Source of the DNA: Methanofastidiosum sp.
Lineage (GTDB): Archaea > Methanobacteriota_B > Thermococci > Methanofastidiosales > Methanofastidiosaceae
DNA: 5,055 bases
Direction: 5' to 3'
NCBI GenBank assembly: GCA_013329085.1
Contig: DUKX01000030.1
Coordinates: 1-5,055, forward strand
Shown piece by piece: positions 1-5,055 of the stretch (position 1 is its first letter; each line of letters starts with the position of its first letter). Position numbers and translations under genes: made by a program. Under the pieces are notes generated by a model. It was not told the DNA's origin. It worked only from the letters and a program-made list of their open reading frames with translations, and searched no databases.

Positions 1-1121
1 AAATTCTTTATTTCATAAATCCTTCTTCTCATTTCTCTTATTCTTTCACTTGACGTGACATATCTTTTTTGGCATTTTTTACAGACGCACTCCTCTTTTT
101 GTGGGCAGATTATATATTCTGCAGATTCTTTTGTGAGCCCAAAATCCTCTAGTCTTTTTCTTAAATTGATGTCGCTACCTGAAAAGGCTTCTTCGAAGTT
201 TACTATACTTCTTTTTGATGAGGGGAGCAAGTATTTATTTTTCATGAATGCCCTCTCTTCTAGTCTCTTAAGGAGTATCCCCTCTGGAGTTTCTGCTTTT
301 CTATAAGGTACCCCTAGCTCAGTTAATGCGATGATCCTCTCTTCGTAAGAATCAATCGGTAACTCCTCTTTGGATCGGGATGCTATCGTTCCCTCGACTT
401 TTTTTAATGGCAGATTAACTTTTCCTATATTTAGATAGCAAGAAATGGCAGACCGGATAGCATAGTTTGATAGATATGTCAGAAATATACCATTTTCTTC
501 TAGCCTGTCCACCATGAGCTTTACAGACTCTATTGTAAAAAGTTCAGGTGAAACTTCTGATTTGTACGGGTCAAAAAATATTACATCAAATTTATCTTGC
601 ATGTTAGAGAGAACTTCTTCTGCCTCCCCTATATGAAGCCTTAGATTTGAGTCATTTTCATATGCGAGATTTTTAATCAATCCCATCTCATGCAATTTAC
701 TTTCTACAGAACCTTTTATTCTTTCAAACTCAAGAGTCAAGAATGAATAGTTTTCAGGGAGAGGAATTATGAGGGATACTGCAGATATCTCCCAGAACTT
801 TTCCACCATGTCTATCCTTAATTTTGGATTATGATAGAGTGCGTAAAGCGCATTGTAGCCAAAACCGCTACATATATCAAGAAGCCTTTTTCTTTCAGCT
901 ATCTTTGAAGGAATCGAGTATGCGTGAAGCCTTTCTTTTAGCGCCCCGATGTATGAGTGCATCGTGTCTTGAAACTTTAGGGAAAGAGAGCCATCGTCAG
1001 TTATTATGAACTCATCCTTTATATCAAGAAAGAAATCTCTCCTTGACTCGATTGCCTCTTTTTTTGAGAGGGAGCTATTATTTTCAGATTCAAAATAATC
1101 AGAAATTATTGAAAGTTCCAT
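1..1121 (-). CDS. MnmC-like (DUF752) SAM-dependent methyltransferase, 3' end cut by window edge
   Basis: Open reading frame from ATG at 1121 running to the window edge without a stop (373 codons seen). It probably methylates tRNA, because the family includes MnmC/MnmC2, which forms 5-methylaminomethyl side chains on wobble uridine 34. Residues 41-61 match the family's entry motif (TDDGSLSLKF, then HSYIGAL). Residues 80-92 are SAM motif I (LLDICSGFGYNAL). D179-F195 is motif IV (DVIFFDPY, then PELF), and T215-Y216 begins the following strand. G270-K275 (GVPYRK) matches the usual family end (PYRD). About 100 residues follow, with cysteines 339, 345, 347 and 350 in a C-x5-C-x-C-x2-C pattern, then a basic helix-like tail. 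No FAD oxidoreductase domain is seen in the visible part. The start lies 4 bp after the stop of the KH/PP-loop gene, so the two are surely co-transcribed. A purine-rich GAGAGGG 9 nt ahead supports ATG 1121. The family call is firm; the exact substrate is inferred. Confidence 0.85.
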   Translation of the reverse strand, partial: MELSIISDYFESENNSSLSKKEAIESRRDFFLDIKDEFIITDDGSLSLKFQDTMHSYIGALKERLHAYSIPSKIAERKRLLDICSGFGYNALYALYHNPKLRIDMVEKFWEISAVSLIIPLPENYSFLTLEFERIKGSVESKLHEMGLIKNLAYENDSNLRLHIGEAEEVLSNMQDKFDVIFFDPYKSEVSPELFTIESVKLMVDRLEENGIFLTYLSNYAIRSAISCYLNIGKVNLPLKKVEGTIASRSKEELPIDSYEERIIALTELGVPYRKAETPEGILLKRLEERAFMKNKYLLPSSKRSIVNFEEAFSGSDINLRKRLEDFGLTKESAEYIICPQKEECVCKKCQKRYVTSSERIREMRRRIYEIKN

Positions 1122-1125
1122 TTTG

Positions 1126-2103
1126 TTAATCCCTCTCAAACCTGAATATACTTCTAAGTGAGATCAGTCCTTCGTTTGACTCTAATATCCCGGCGCGGAC
1201 TTCCCTTAATACCCTGTGGGCAGTGAAAAACTTTTTTGATGGATGCAGCCTATGCACTTCTTTTAATAGAGGACACCCAAATCCGGGCGACTCGTATCCA
1301 GGTATCCTTGCCGAGATGTACTTCATGTCCTTTTTTTTCAGAGCTAAAAGCGAGGGGAGATTAATCCTTATCATCCCATTTTTTATCAGAATTGTTTGGG
1401 AACCTGTCGGCAATAAATCACCGAACGCGATTGCAGATATTCCACGCTCTTTTGTAGCCTCTATTATGACATCTTCCATGTGCTTGTGGCACCTCCCACA
1501 TGGGTGGTACCTCCCTTCAAGCGCACCTTTCACAATCTCCGATATATCGCCACCTATATACTCATGTGGGGCAGAAAGATGTGTAACAACATTTTGAATT
1601 ATAGACCTAGTTCTTTTGGGAACCATCATATCGGATGGGTAAAAAGTTAGAGCAACTACATTAAATCCCATCTCTTTTAACAGATAAAGGGTAGCGGTGC
1701 TGTCCGAGCCCCCTGAATATGATACAGCGACAGTAATATCTTTGTCAATAGTCTTTCTTTTCTTTTGGATATAGTCCCTAAAGAATTCAAGTATATCCTT
1801 GTTTTGCCCTGTGGCTTTTTTTAACAATTTTTCTATCGTGTTTAAGGATTCCAAAAGCTTTAGCTCGCTCACTAACTCCTCAGTGCTTTCAATGACAGTG
1901 ACAGGCTTTCCAATCTCTTCACTTAATCTGCCGACTACCCAGCCTCCTGGCCCTATAAGCATCGATTTGTCTGAGCGGTGGTATCCGCAAATTATAAGGA
2001 CATCATCATCTTTGATCCATTTTATCCTGGGGCCTGTAGATGTATCCTGGCCAATATCATCTCGTATCTTTTTAATCCTCTCTTTTAACTCTTCTATCTC
2101 CAT
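1126..2103 (-). CDS. KH-domain / PP-loop ATPase, predicted tRNA-modifying (possibly thiolating) enzyme
   Basis: A 325-residue cytoplasmic protein with two parts. Residues 33-72 look like a KH RNA-binding domain with GxxG loop GPGG at 51-54, in the style of NusA-type KH repeats. Residues 123-300 are a PP-loop ATP pyrophosphatase domain with the signature SGGSDS at 130-135, which binds ATP to adenylate a substrate. Cysteines C202 and C205 (CGRC) and C277 (GFGCP) sit where TtuA, TtcA and Ncs6-type tRNA sulfurtransferases hold a [4Fe-4S] cluster. The GDLLPTGSQT stretch at 228-237 takes the place of the GHxxDD motif of those enzymes, so this is a separate subfamily. I recall an archaeal 'predicted ATPase of the PP-loop superfamily' group (COG1365) that fits, but could not check. 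RNA binding and sulfur transfer are inferred; the PP-loop call is solid. ATG 2103 is the only plausible start, since the frame meets a stop at 2128-2130 with no start codon between. It leads the two-gene unit with the MnmC-like methyltransferase. Confidence 0.88.
   Translation of the reverse strand: MEIEELKERIKKIRDDIGQDTSTGPRIKWIKDDDVLIICGYHRSDKSMLIGPGGWVVGRLSEEIGKPVTVIESTEELVSELKLLESLNTIEKLLKKATGQNKDILEFFRDYIQKKRKTIDKDITVAVSYSGGSDSTATLYLLKEMGFNVVALTFYPSDMMVPKRTRSIIQNVVTHLSAPHEYIGGDISEIVKGALEGRYHPCGRCHKHMEDVIIEATKERGISAIAFGDLLPTGSQTILIKNGMIRINLPSLLALKKKDMKYISARIPGYESPGFGCPLLKEVHRLHPSKKFFTAHRVLREVRAGILESNEGLISLRSIFRFERD
1131..1137 (-). promoter_or_regulatory. Shine-Dalgarno-like GAGAGGG for the MnmC-like gene
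   Basis: On the minus strand GAGAGGG lies 9 nt ahead of ATG 1121, inside the last codons of the KH/PP-loop gene. Part of it (GAGG) matches the archaeal anti-Shine-Dalgarno sequence. It supports internal translation initiation and coupling of the two genes. Confidence 0.5.
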
Positions 2104-2115
2104 TAAATAAATAAC

Positions 2116-2129
2116 AAAAGGTTTATATT
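2116..2129 (+). promoter_or_regulatory. Archaeal promoter (BRE + TATA) of the carbonic anhydrase-like gene
   Basis: AAAAGG (BRE-like, 2116-2121) is followed directly by TTTATATT (2122-2129), a near-textbook euryarchaeal BRE/TATA pair. The TATA centre near 2126 is 26 bp ahead of ATG 2152, so transcription should begin at or next to the start codon (leaderless). There is no Shine-Dalgarno motif in between. Confidence 0.72.
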
Positions 2130-2140
2130 AAAATATTTCC
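2123..2140 (-). promoter_or_regulatory. Probable promoter (TATA region) of the KH/PP-loop operon
   Basis: Read on the minus strand, the segment is GGAAATATTTTAATATAA. Its TATA-like core (TTTTAATATA) is centred near 2129, about 26 bp ahead of ATG 2103, the usual distance from archaeal TATA box to transcription start. This predicts a leaderless transcript, in line with the lack of a Shine-Dalgarno site. A second TATA-like stretch (TTTTTATAC, 2141-2149) would give a leader of about 16 nt and is the alternative. Confidence 0.5.
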
Positions 2141-2151
2141 GTATAAAAATT

Positions 2152-2643
2152 ATGATAAATGACGAGATGGAGATTCATCCCGAGGCTTTTATCCATGAAA
2201 AGGCTTTTGTCAACGGCAAGATAAGGATAGGCAAAGACTCAAGCATCTGGCCATTTGCAGTTTTAAGAGGCGACATCGAAAGAATAGAGATAGGTGAGGG
2301 CAGTAATGTCCAGGACAATGCTGTAGTGCACACAGACTTTGGAAAGCCGGCGATTATTGGAAATAACGTTGTCATAGGGCACTGTGCAGTTGTTCACGCA
2401 TCTATCATTGGAGATAACACTCTCATAGGCATAAATGCAACAGTTTTGAGTGGCTCAAGGATAGGAAAAAACTGTATAATCGGTGCTGGAGCTGTAGTAA
2501 GTGAAAACATGGAGATCCCCGACAATTCAATTGCAGTTGGAGTCCCGGCAATTGTTATTAAAAGAACGGATGAGAAGGCAGTCGATAGGATAAAGAAAAA
2601 TGCAGAGTTCTATATCGAGCTATCAAAGAAATATAAAAAATGA
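2152..2643 (+). CDS. Gamma-class carbonic anhydrase-like hexapeptide-repeat protein
   Basis: A 163-residue left-handed beta-helix protein built of hexapeptide repeats (for example IGKDSS, IGEGSN, IGNNVV, IGDNTL, IGKNCI). It should form a trimer with a metal site between subunits. The three metal ligands are visible: H60 (AVVH), H77 and H82 (IGHCAVVH). They match H81, H117 and H122 of the Cam enzyme of Methanosarcina. R39, D41 and Q54, conserved around the active site, are also present. The acidic proton-shuttle loop of Cam is missing, and there is no signal peptide, so this is the short cytoplasmic CamH/YrdA/PaaY type. Such proteins may hydrate CO2 or may serve another acyl or thioester role; the sequence does not decide. 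ATG 2152 fits the leaderless promoter spacing. ATG 2167 is an alternative start that would lose five residues outside the fold. uppS follows 10 bp later. Confidence 0.9.
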   Translation: MINDEMEIHPEAFIHEKAFVNGKIRIGKDSSIWPFAVLRGDIERIEIGEGSNVQDNAVVHTDFGKPAIIGNNVVIGHCAVVHASIIGDNTLIGINATVLSGSRIGKNCIIGAGAVVSENMEIPDNSIAVGVPAIVIKRTDEKAVDRIKKNAEFYIELSKKYKK

Positions 2644-2653
2644 TTAGATTACT

Positions 2654-3451
2654 ATGTTCATATCATCACTATCTAAAAACATTCCACATTTTATTCTAGG
2701 GCCTGCCTATGGTATCTATGAAAAAAAGCTCATAGGCGAGATAAAAGAAGAAAAGGTTCCACACCACATAGGCCTTATAATGGACGGCAACAGGAGATAT
2801 GCCGCTTCAAAGGGCATCCCCACATACCTTGGCCATGAGATGGGTATGAAAAAGGCCGAAGAGCTTTTGGAGTGGGCCAATGAGATTGGGATAAAGATAG
2901 TGACGTTATATGCATTTTCAACTGAGAACTTCAAGAGGGATAGCGAAGAGGTCAACTATATCATGAGCATGCTTGAACGAAAGTTCAAGGAAGCTAGTAC
3001 TAACAAAAAAATAATTGAAAATAAGGTAAGGGTAAAAGCCATAGGAAATATTGCAATGCTCCCTGAAAATGTGAAACAGGCGATAAAAGAGGGTGAATCT
3101 GCGACAGAGAGACATGACAATATGACTCTAAACATCTGCGTTGCCTACGGCGGAAGGATGGAGATAATAGAGGCTATAAAGAGAATCCTTGACAGCTGTA
3201 ATGGCGGTGCTATTGATCCAGAAGAGATAGATACAAAGTTACTCAGTGAAAATCTATTTACAAAAGGGCTTCCAGATCCAGACATCGTCATAAGGACAGG
3301 TGGCGAGGTAAGACTCAGTAACTTTCTTCTGTTTCAGTCAGCCTATGCCGAGTTATTTTTTCTTAATGTTTACTTCCCACTCATAAGAAAAATCGATTTT
3401 TTGAGGATAATAAGGGATTTTCAGCGAAGAAACAGGAGATTTGGAAGATAA
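2654..3451 (+). CDS. uppS: Polyprenyl (undecaprenyl-type) diphosphate synthase, cis-prenyltransferase
   Basis: A 265-residue enzyme that extends farnesyl or geranylgeranyl diphosphate with isopentenyl diphosphate in cis. In archaea this gives the long polyprenyl/dolichol-type carrier used for protein glycosylation. All key residues can be aligned with E. coli UppS: catalytic D44 in IMDGNRR (E. coli D26), N46, R48, H61 (H43), S89, N92, R95 and E99 (E81). In the C-terminal signature, RTGGEVRLSNFLL at 214-226 gives R214, E218, R220 and S222 (E. coli R194, E198, R200, S202), and E233 corresponds to E213. RTGGE instead of bacterial RTSGE is common in archaeal members, as is the N-terminal helix YEKKLIGEIK at 22-31. 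It is probably membrane-associated, with no transmembrane segment. No clear Shine-Dalgarno site precedes ATG 2654, so translation may depend on the carbonic anhydrase-like gene upstream. The function is secure; product chain length is unknown. Confidence 0.95.
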   Translation: MFISSLSKNIPHFILGPAYGIYEKKLIGEIKEEKVPHHIGLIMDGNRRYAASKGIPTYLGHEMGMKKAEELLEWANEIGIKIVTLYAFSTENFKRDSEEVNYIMSMLERKFKEASTNKKIIENKVRVKAIGNIAMLPENVKQAIKEGESATERHDNMTLNICVAYGGRMEIIEAIKRILDSCNGGAIDPEEIDTKLLSENLFTKGLPDPDIVIRTGGEVRLSNFLLFQSAYAELFFLNVYFPLIRKIDFLRIIRDFQRRNRRFGR

Positions 3452-3459
3452 TTGGATAA

Positions 3460-3468
3460 GTTTAAAAA
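3460..3468 (+). promoter_or_regulatory. Candidate TATA box upstream of the NYN gene (distal)
   Basis: GTTTAAAAA lies just after the uppS stop codon, in a GGATAAGTTTAAAAAC context. It predicts a start near 3490 and a leader of about 40 nt, which would include the AGGTG ribosome site at 3521-3525. Confidence 0.45.
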
Positions 3469-3501
3469 CTCCAGACGCACTACTTATTTTGTTACATCGG
3501 T

Positions 3502-3510
3502 AAATATTTA
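3502..3510 (+). promoter_or_regulatory. Candidate TATA box upstream of the NYN gene (proximal)
   Basis: AAATATTTA is centred about 25 bp ahead of ATG 3531, so it would yield a leaderless mRNA. It competes with the distal TATA at 3460-3468; the sequence alone does not show which is used. Confidence 0.4.
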
Positions 3511-3520
3511 TCACAATCGT

Positions 3521-3525
3521 AGGTG
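3521..3525 (+). promoter_or_regulatory. Shine-Dalgarno AGGTG of the NYN gene
   Basis: AGGTG lies 5 nt ahead of ATG 3531 and matches the archaeal Shine-Dalgarno consensus (AGGTGAT). It supports the chosen start and favours a leadered transcript from the distal promoter. It is the clearest ribosome site in the window. Confidence 0.6.
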
Positions 3526-3530
3526 TTAGT

Positions 3531-4100
3531 ATGGTTGAAAGATTTAGATCAATTACAAGTGTTGGGAGAGGTTTTAGCCGTTACATGGGCTCAATATCAA
3601 GGAAAAAAAGAAAAGCTGACAGAATGATCGGCCTTCTAATTGACGGGCCCAATATCTTAAGAAAAGAATTTGACATTAATCTAGAGGATATAAAAAAGAT
3701 TCTAGAGGACATGGGAGACATAAGAATCGGAAAAGTTTTATTGAATCAGTTTGCACCTCATGGCCTTATTGAGGCTATTGCAAACCAGGGCTTTGATGCT
3801 ATTGTTGTCACAGGGGATATTGATGTCAGGATGGGTGTTGAAGCAATGGAGATAATTTACAATGAGAATATCAACACCGTTGCAATCGCTACAAGGGATG
3901 CAGATTTTGTACCTATACTTGCAAAGGCAAAGGAGCATGGAAAGGAAACAATAGTTATTGGAGCTGAGCCCGGATTTTCTATAGCCCTCCAAAACACTTC
4001 AGACTTTGTCATTAAGATGGGAAAGATCCCACCGGAAGCAGTTGAAGAGGAATCTGAGGAGCTAAGGATTGAGGGCGAAGAACTAGAAGATTCCTATTAA
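3531..4100 (+). CDS. NYN-domain protein (TIGR00288-like), predicted ribonuclease
   Basis: A 189-residue protein whose residues 32-163 form an NYN domain, a PIN-like nuclease fold. The acidic residues expected to bind metal are visible: D38 with N41 (LIDGPNI), D98 and E104 (GDIDVRMGVEAM), and D123 and D125 (TRDADFVPIL). NYN proteins are predicted, and in some cases shown, to cleave RNA; the target here is unknown. A basic N-terminus (residues 1-31, with RKKRK at 24-28) could contact RNA. The last 20 residues are strongly acidic (EEESEELRIEGEELED) and probably disordered. The length and architecture fit a conserved archaeal family that I recall as TIGR00288. The gene is 79 bp after uppS with its own promoter candidates, so it may be transcribed separately, and a T tract follows its stop. 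The fold assignment is strong; nuclease activity is inferred from the conserved acids. Confidence 0.87.
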   Translation: MVERFRSITSVGRGFSRYMGSISRKKRKADRMIGLLIDGPNILRKEFDINLEDIKKILEDMGDIRIGKVLLNQFAPHGLIEAIANQGFDAIVVTGDIDVRMGVEAMEIIYNENINTVAIATRDADFVPILAKAKEHGKETIVIGAEPGFSIALQNTSDFVIKMGKIPPEAVEEESEELRIEGEELEDSY

Positions 4101-4111
4101 TTTTTTATTTT
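4101..4111 (+). terminator. T-tract intrinsic terminator after the NYN gene
   Basis: TTTTTTATTTT begins right after the TAA stop of the NYN gene. Archaeal RNA polymerase terminates at such U-rich tracts without needing a hairpin, and none is visible here. The next promoter follows within 10 bp. Confidence 0.55.
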
Positions 4112-4118
4112 CTTAGTA

Positions 4119-4129
4119 AGTTTTATAAG
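4119..4129 (+). promoter_or_regulatory. TATA box of the winged-helix / phosphoribosyltransferase unit
   Basis: AGTTTTATAAG carries a TATA core centred near 4125, 26-27 bp ahead of the GTG at 4152. This predicts a leaderless transcript and supports GTG 4152 as the start. Confidence 0.6.
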
Positions 4130-4151
4130 TTTCGAGCGCTTTAATAAGAGA

Positions 4152-4640
4152 GTGGAAACAAGGGACGAAAATAGCGTTCTTACTAGAACAGAGATGCAGA
4201 TAATAAAATCTCTGAAACTTTCTTTTAGAACCTATGATGATTTAGAGAAGGAAGGGGTTGGTGACTCTAAGACACTTAACTCTGCGATAAATGCACTTTT
4301 ATCGAAAAGATTAATGTCTCAGATGATCAAAGAAAATGACCTTGGTTATTCCACAGAATATTTCTTGACACCCAAAGGAATTGAGATGTCAAAGATTTTA
4401 TCCCTCATGCGAATCTATAAATTTCCAGACGAGGGCATGACAAGGATGAAGCTTAAAATTTTGGAGTTCTTGGACAAAGAAAAAAAGCTTGAGAAGATAA
4501 CTGAGTTTCTTGATATAGAAGAGGCGGAAGTCAAGAGGAACCTTAGAGTGCTTGTCAACACGAATCTTATAAAAAAGGAAGAGGACATCTATTCTATAAC
4601 TTACCCCGGCGGAAAGTTCTTGAGTTTATTCTTAAAGTAA
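4152..4640 (+). CDS. Tandem winged-helix DNA-binding protein, putative transcription regulator
   Basis: A 162-residue protein starting with GTG. I do not recognise a named family. Two winged helix-turn-helix units can be seen. The first spans about residues 11-85: helix TEMQIIKSL, recognition-helix region SKTLNSAINALLSKRLM, then a wing ending in TEYFLTPKGIEM. The second spans about 95-162: MKLKILEFLD, EEAEVKRNLRVLVNTNLIKK, then wing DIYSITYPGGKFL. The repeated order helix, helix, 'NALLSKRLM' or 'LVNTNLIKK', then beta wing is typical of archaeal MarR/ArsR-like regulators. There is no ligand domain or metal-binding cysteine; the protein has no cysteines at all. The GTG sits at the predicted transcription start, with no Shine-Dalgarno site. 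The phosphoribosyltransferase gene follows after 9 bp, so this protein may control its own unit (inference). DNA binding is likely; the target is unknown. Confidence 0.72.
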   Translation: METRDENSVLTRTEMQIIKSLKLSFRTYDDLEKEGVGDSKTLNSAINALLSKRLMSQMIKENDLGYSTEYFLTPKGIEMSKILSLMRIYKFPDEGMTRMKLKILEFLDKEKKLEKITEFLDIEEAEVKRNLRVLVNTNLIKKEEDIYSITYPGGKFLSLFLK

Positions 4641-4649
4641 GGCGATTTT

Positions 4650-5055
4650 ATGGACATTCTTTATCTTGAGTGGAGCAAGGTAGATGAAGCGATTTGGACG
4701 ATGTGTGACATTATAAGAAGGGATTATGATTTTGATGTCATTGTTGGTATCTCTAGGGGCGGGCTAATACCAGCTGTTAGGATTTCCCACATATTCGATA
4801 ATAAGCGTCTTTTATTGATGGAGGCAAAGTACTACAAGGATATAGGGGTAAGGGATGACAAGCCCCGAATAACTCTGCCTTTAAAGAAAGAAGATGTCAT
4901 TGGAAAAAAAATCCTCCTTGTAGATGATGTCGCAGACACGGGCGGAACGCTTGTTGCTGTGAAGGAGTATATTGAAGGGCTCTCTCCAAAGGAGCTTAGA
5001 GTGGCCGTAGTTGCATCAAAACCTATATCAATTGTAAAGCCAGATTACACTGTTT
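4650..5055 (+). CDS. Purine-type phosphoribosyltransferase, 3' end cut by window edge
   Basis: Reading frame from ATG 4650 to the window end (135 codons, no stop). It transfers ribose 5-phosphate from PRPP to a base, probably a purine such as hypoxanthine, guanine or xanthine in salvage. The PRPP-binding signature LLVDDVADTGGTL is at residues 89-101. The pyrophosphate loop is SRGG at 35-38 within IVGISRGGLIPAVRIS. A flexible-loop region containing KYYKD is at 60-64, and the hood region begins at KPDYTV (130-135). This arrangement resembles the archaeal COG2236 / XGPRT-like group rather than adenine or orotate enzymes. About 60-80 residues with the base-specificity part are probably missing, so the substrate is not settled. 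It lies 9 bp after the winged-helix gene, with a weak AAGG 7 nt ahead of the ATG, and is probably co-transcribed with it. Confidence 0.88.
   Translation, partial: MDILYLEWSKVDEAIWTMCDIIRRDYDFDVIVGISRGGLIPAVRISHIFDNKRLLLMEAKYYKDIGVRDDKPRITLPLKKEDVIGKKILLVDDVADTGGTLVAVKEYIEGLSPKELRVAVVASKPISIVKPDYTV

Noticed and set aside
55..306. Plus-strand reading frame of 83 codons
   Set aside because: It lies antisense to the C-terminal part of the MnmC-like gene, has low-complexity S/F/L composition typical of a shadow frame, and has no promoter or ribosome site.
1223..1597. Plus-strand reading frame of 124 codons, and a similar one at 1799-2110
   Set aside because: Both are antisense to the KH/PP-loop gene, whose motifs are clear; their products match no domain I recognise.
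2183..2213. Short direct repeat (AGGCTTTT followed by A or G, then TC) near the start of the carbonic anhydrase-like gene
   Set aside because: It encodes the similar segments AFIH and AFVN of a repeat-built protein, so it reflects the protein fold rather than a DNA element.
2629..2641. TATA-like A/T run just ahead of uppS
   Set aside because: It codes for the lysine-rich end (KKYKK) of the upstream protein and is only about 18 bp from ATG 2654, too close for a normal archaeal TATA box.
2716..3115. Minus-strand reading frames overlapping uppS
   Set aside because: uppS has all family catalytic residues in the plus frame; the minus frames are shadows without recognisable domains.
3452..3530. 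Possible small RNA or riboswitch in the gap between uppS and the NYN gene
   Set aside because: I see no stable inverted repeat or known aptamer pattern; the 79 bp is explained by promoter elements and a ribosome site.
3738..3992. Minus-strand cysteine-rich frame of 84 codons inside the NYN gene
   Set aside because: The cysteines come from antisense reading of Ala/Thr-rich codons (GCA, ACA); the NYN acidic motifs in the plus frame explain the region.

Overview
This is a gene-dense, AT-rich archaeal segment, most likely from a euryarchaeon. The evidence is: TATA boxes with a purine-rich BRE about 26 bp ahead of start codons; little or no leader on several genes; heavy use of AGA/AGG and ATA codons; a U-tract terminator; and gene families typical of archaea (KH/PP-loop ATPase, archaeal-type cis-prenyltransferase, TIGR00288-like NYN protein). 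I cannot assign a genus from sequence alone.

Layout. Two genes on the minus strand occupy 1-2103 and five on the plus strand occupy 2152-5055. A 48-bp divergent promoter region separates them. The minus-strand pair is a KH-domain/PP-loop ATPase (2103 to 1126) followed 4 bp later by an MnmC-like (DUF752) methyltransferase, whose 3' end runs off the window at position 1. The plus strand carries a gamma-class carbonic anhydrase-like protein, an undecaprenyl/polyprenyl diphosphate synthase (uppS), a predicted NYN-domain ribonuclease, a tandem winged-helix protein starting with GTG, and a purine-type phosphoribosyltransferase cut by the window end. No stretch longer than about 80 bp lacks a gene.

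How the genes may work together. The minus-strand pair is the most suggestive. One protein has an RNA-binding KH domain, a PP-loop adenylation site and three cysteines (CxxC plus a distant Cys) placed as in the [4Fe-4S] tRNA thiolases TtuA/TtcA. The next belongs to the family that methylates the side chain of wobble uridine 34 in tRNA. Together they look like a small tRNA-modification operon, which is an inference. The carbonic anhydrase-like gene and uppS are 10 bp apart and probably co-transcribed without an obvious shared pathway. The NYN gene has its own promoter candidates and a terminator-like T tract after it. The winged-helix gene starts a new leaderless unit that probably includes the phosphoribosyltransferase 9 bp downstream.

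I found no mobile element, CRISPR array, tRNA or rRNA gene, and no clear sign of a wholly new system. The more unusual points are the KH/PP-loop plus MnmC-like pairing, the cysteine-rich C-terminal extension of the methyltransferase, and the compact two-way promoter.
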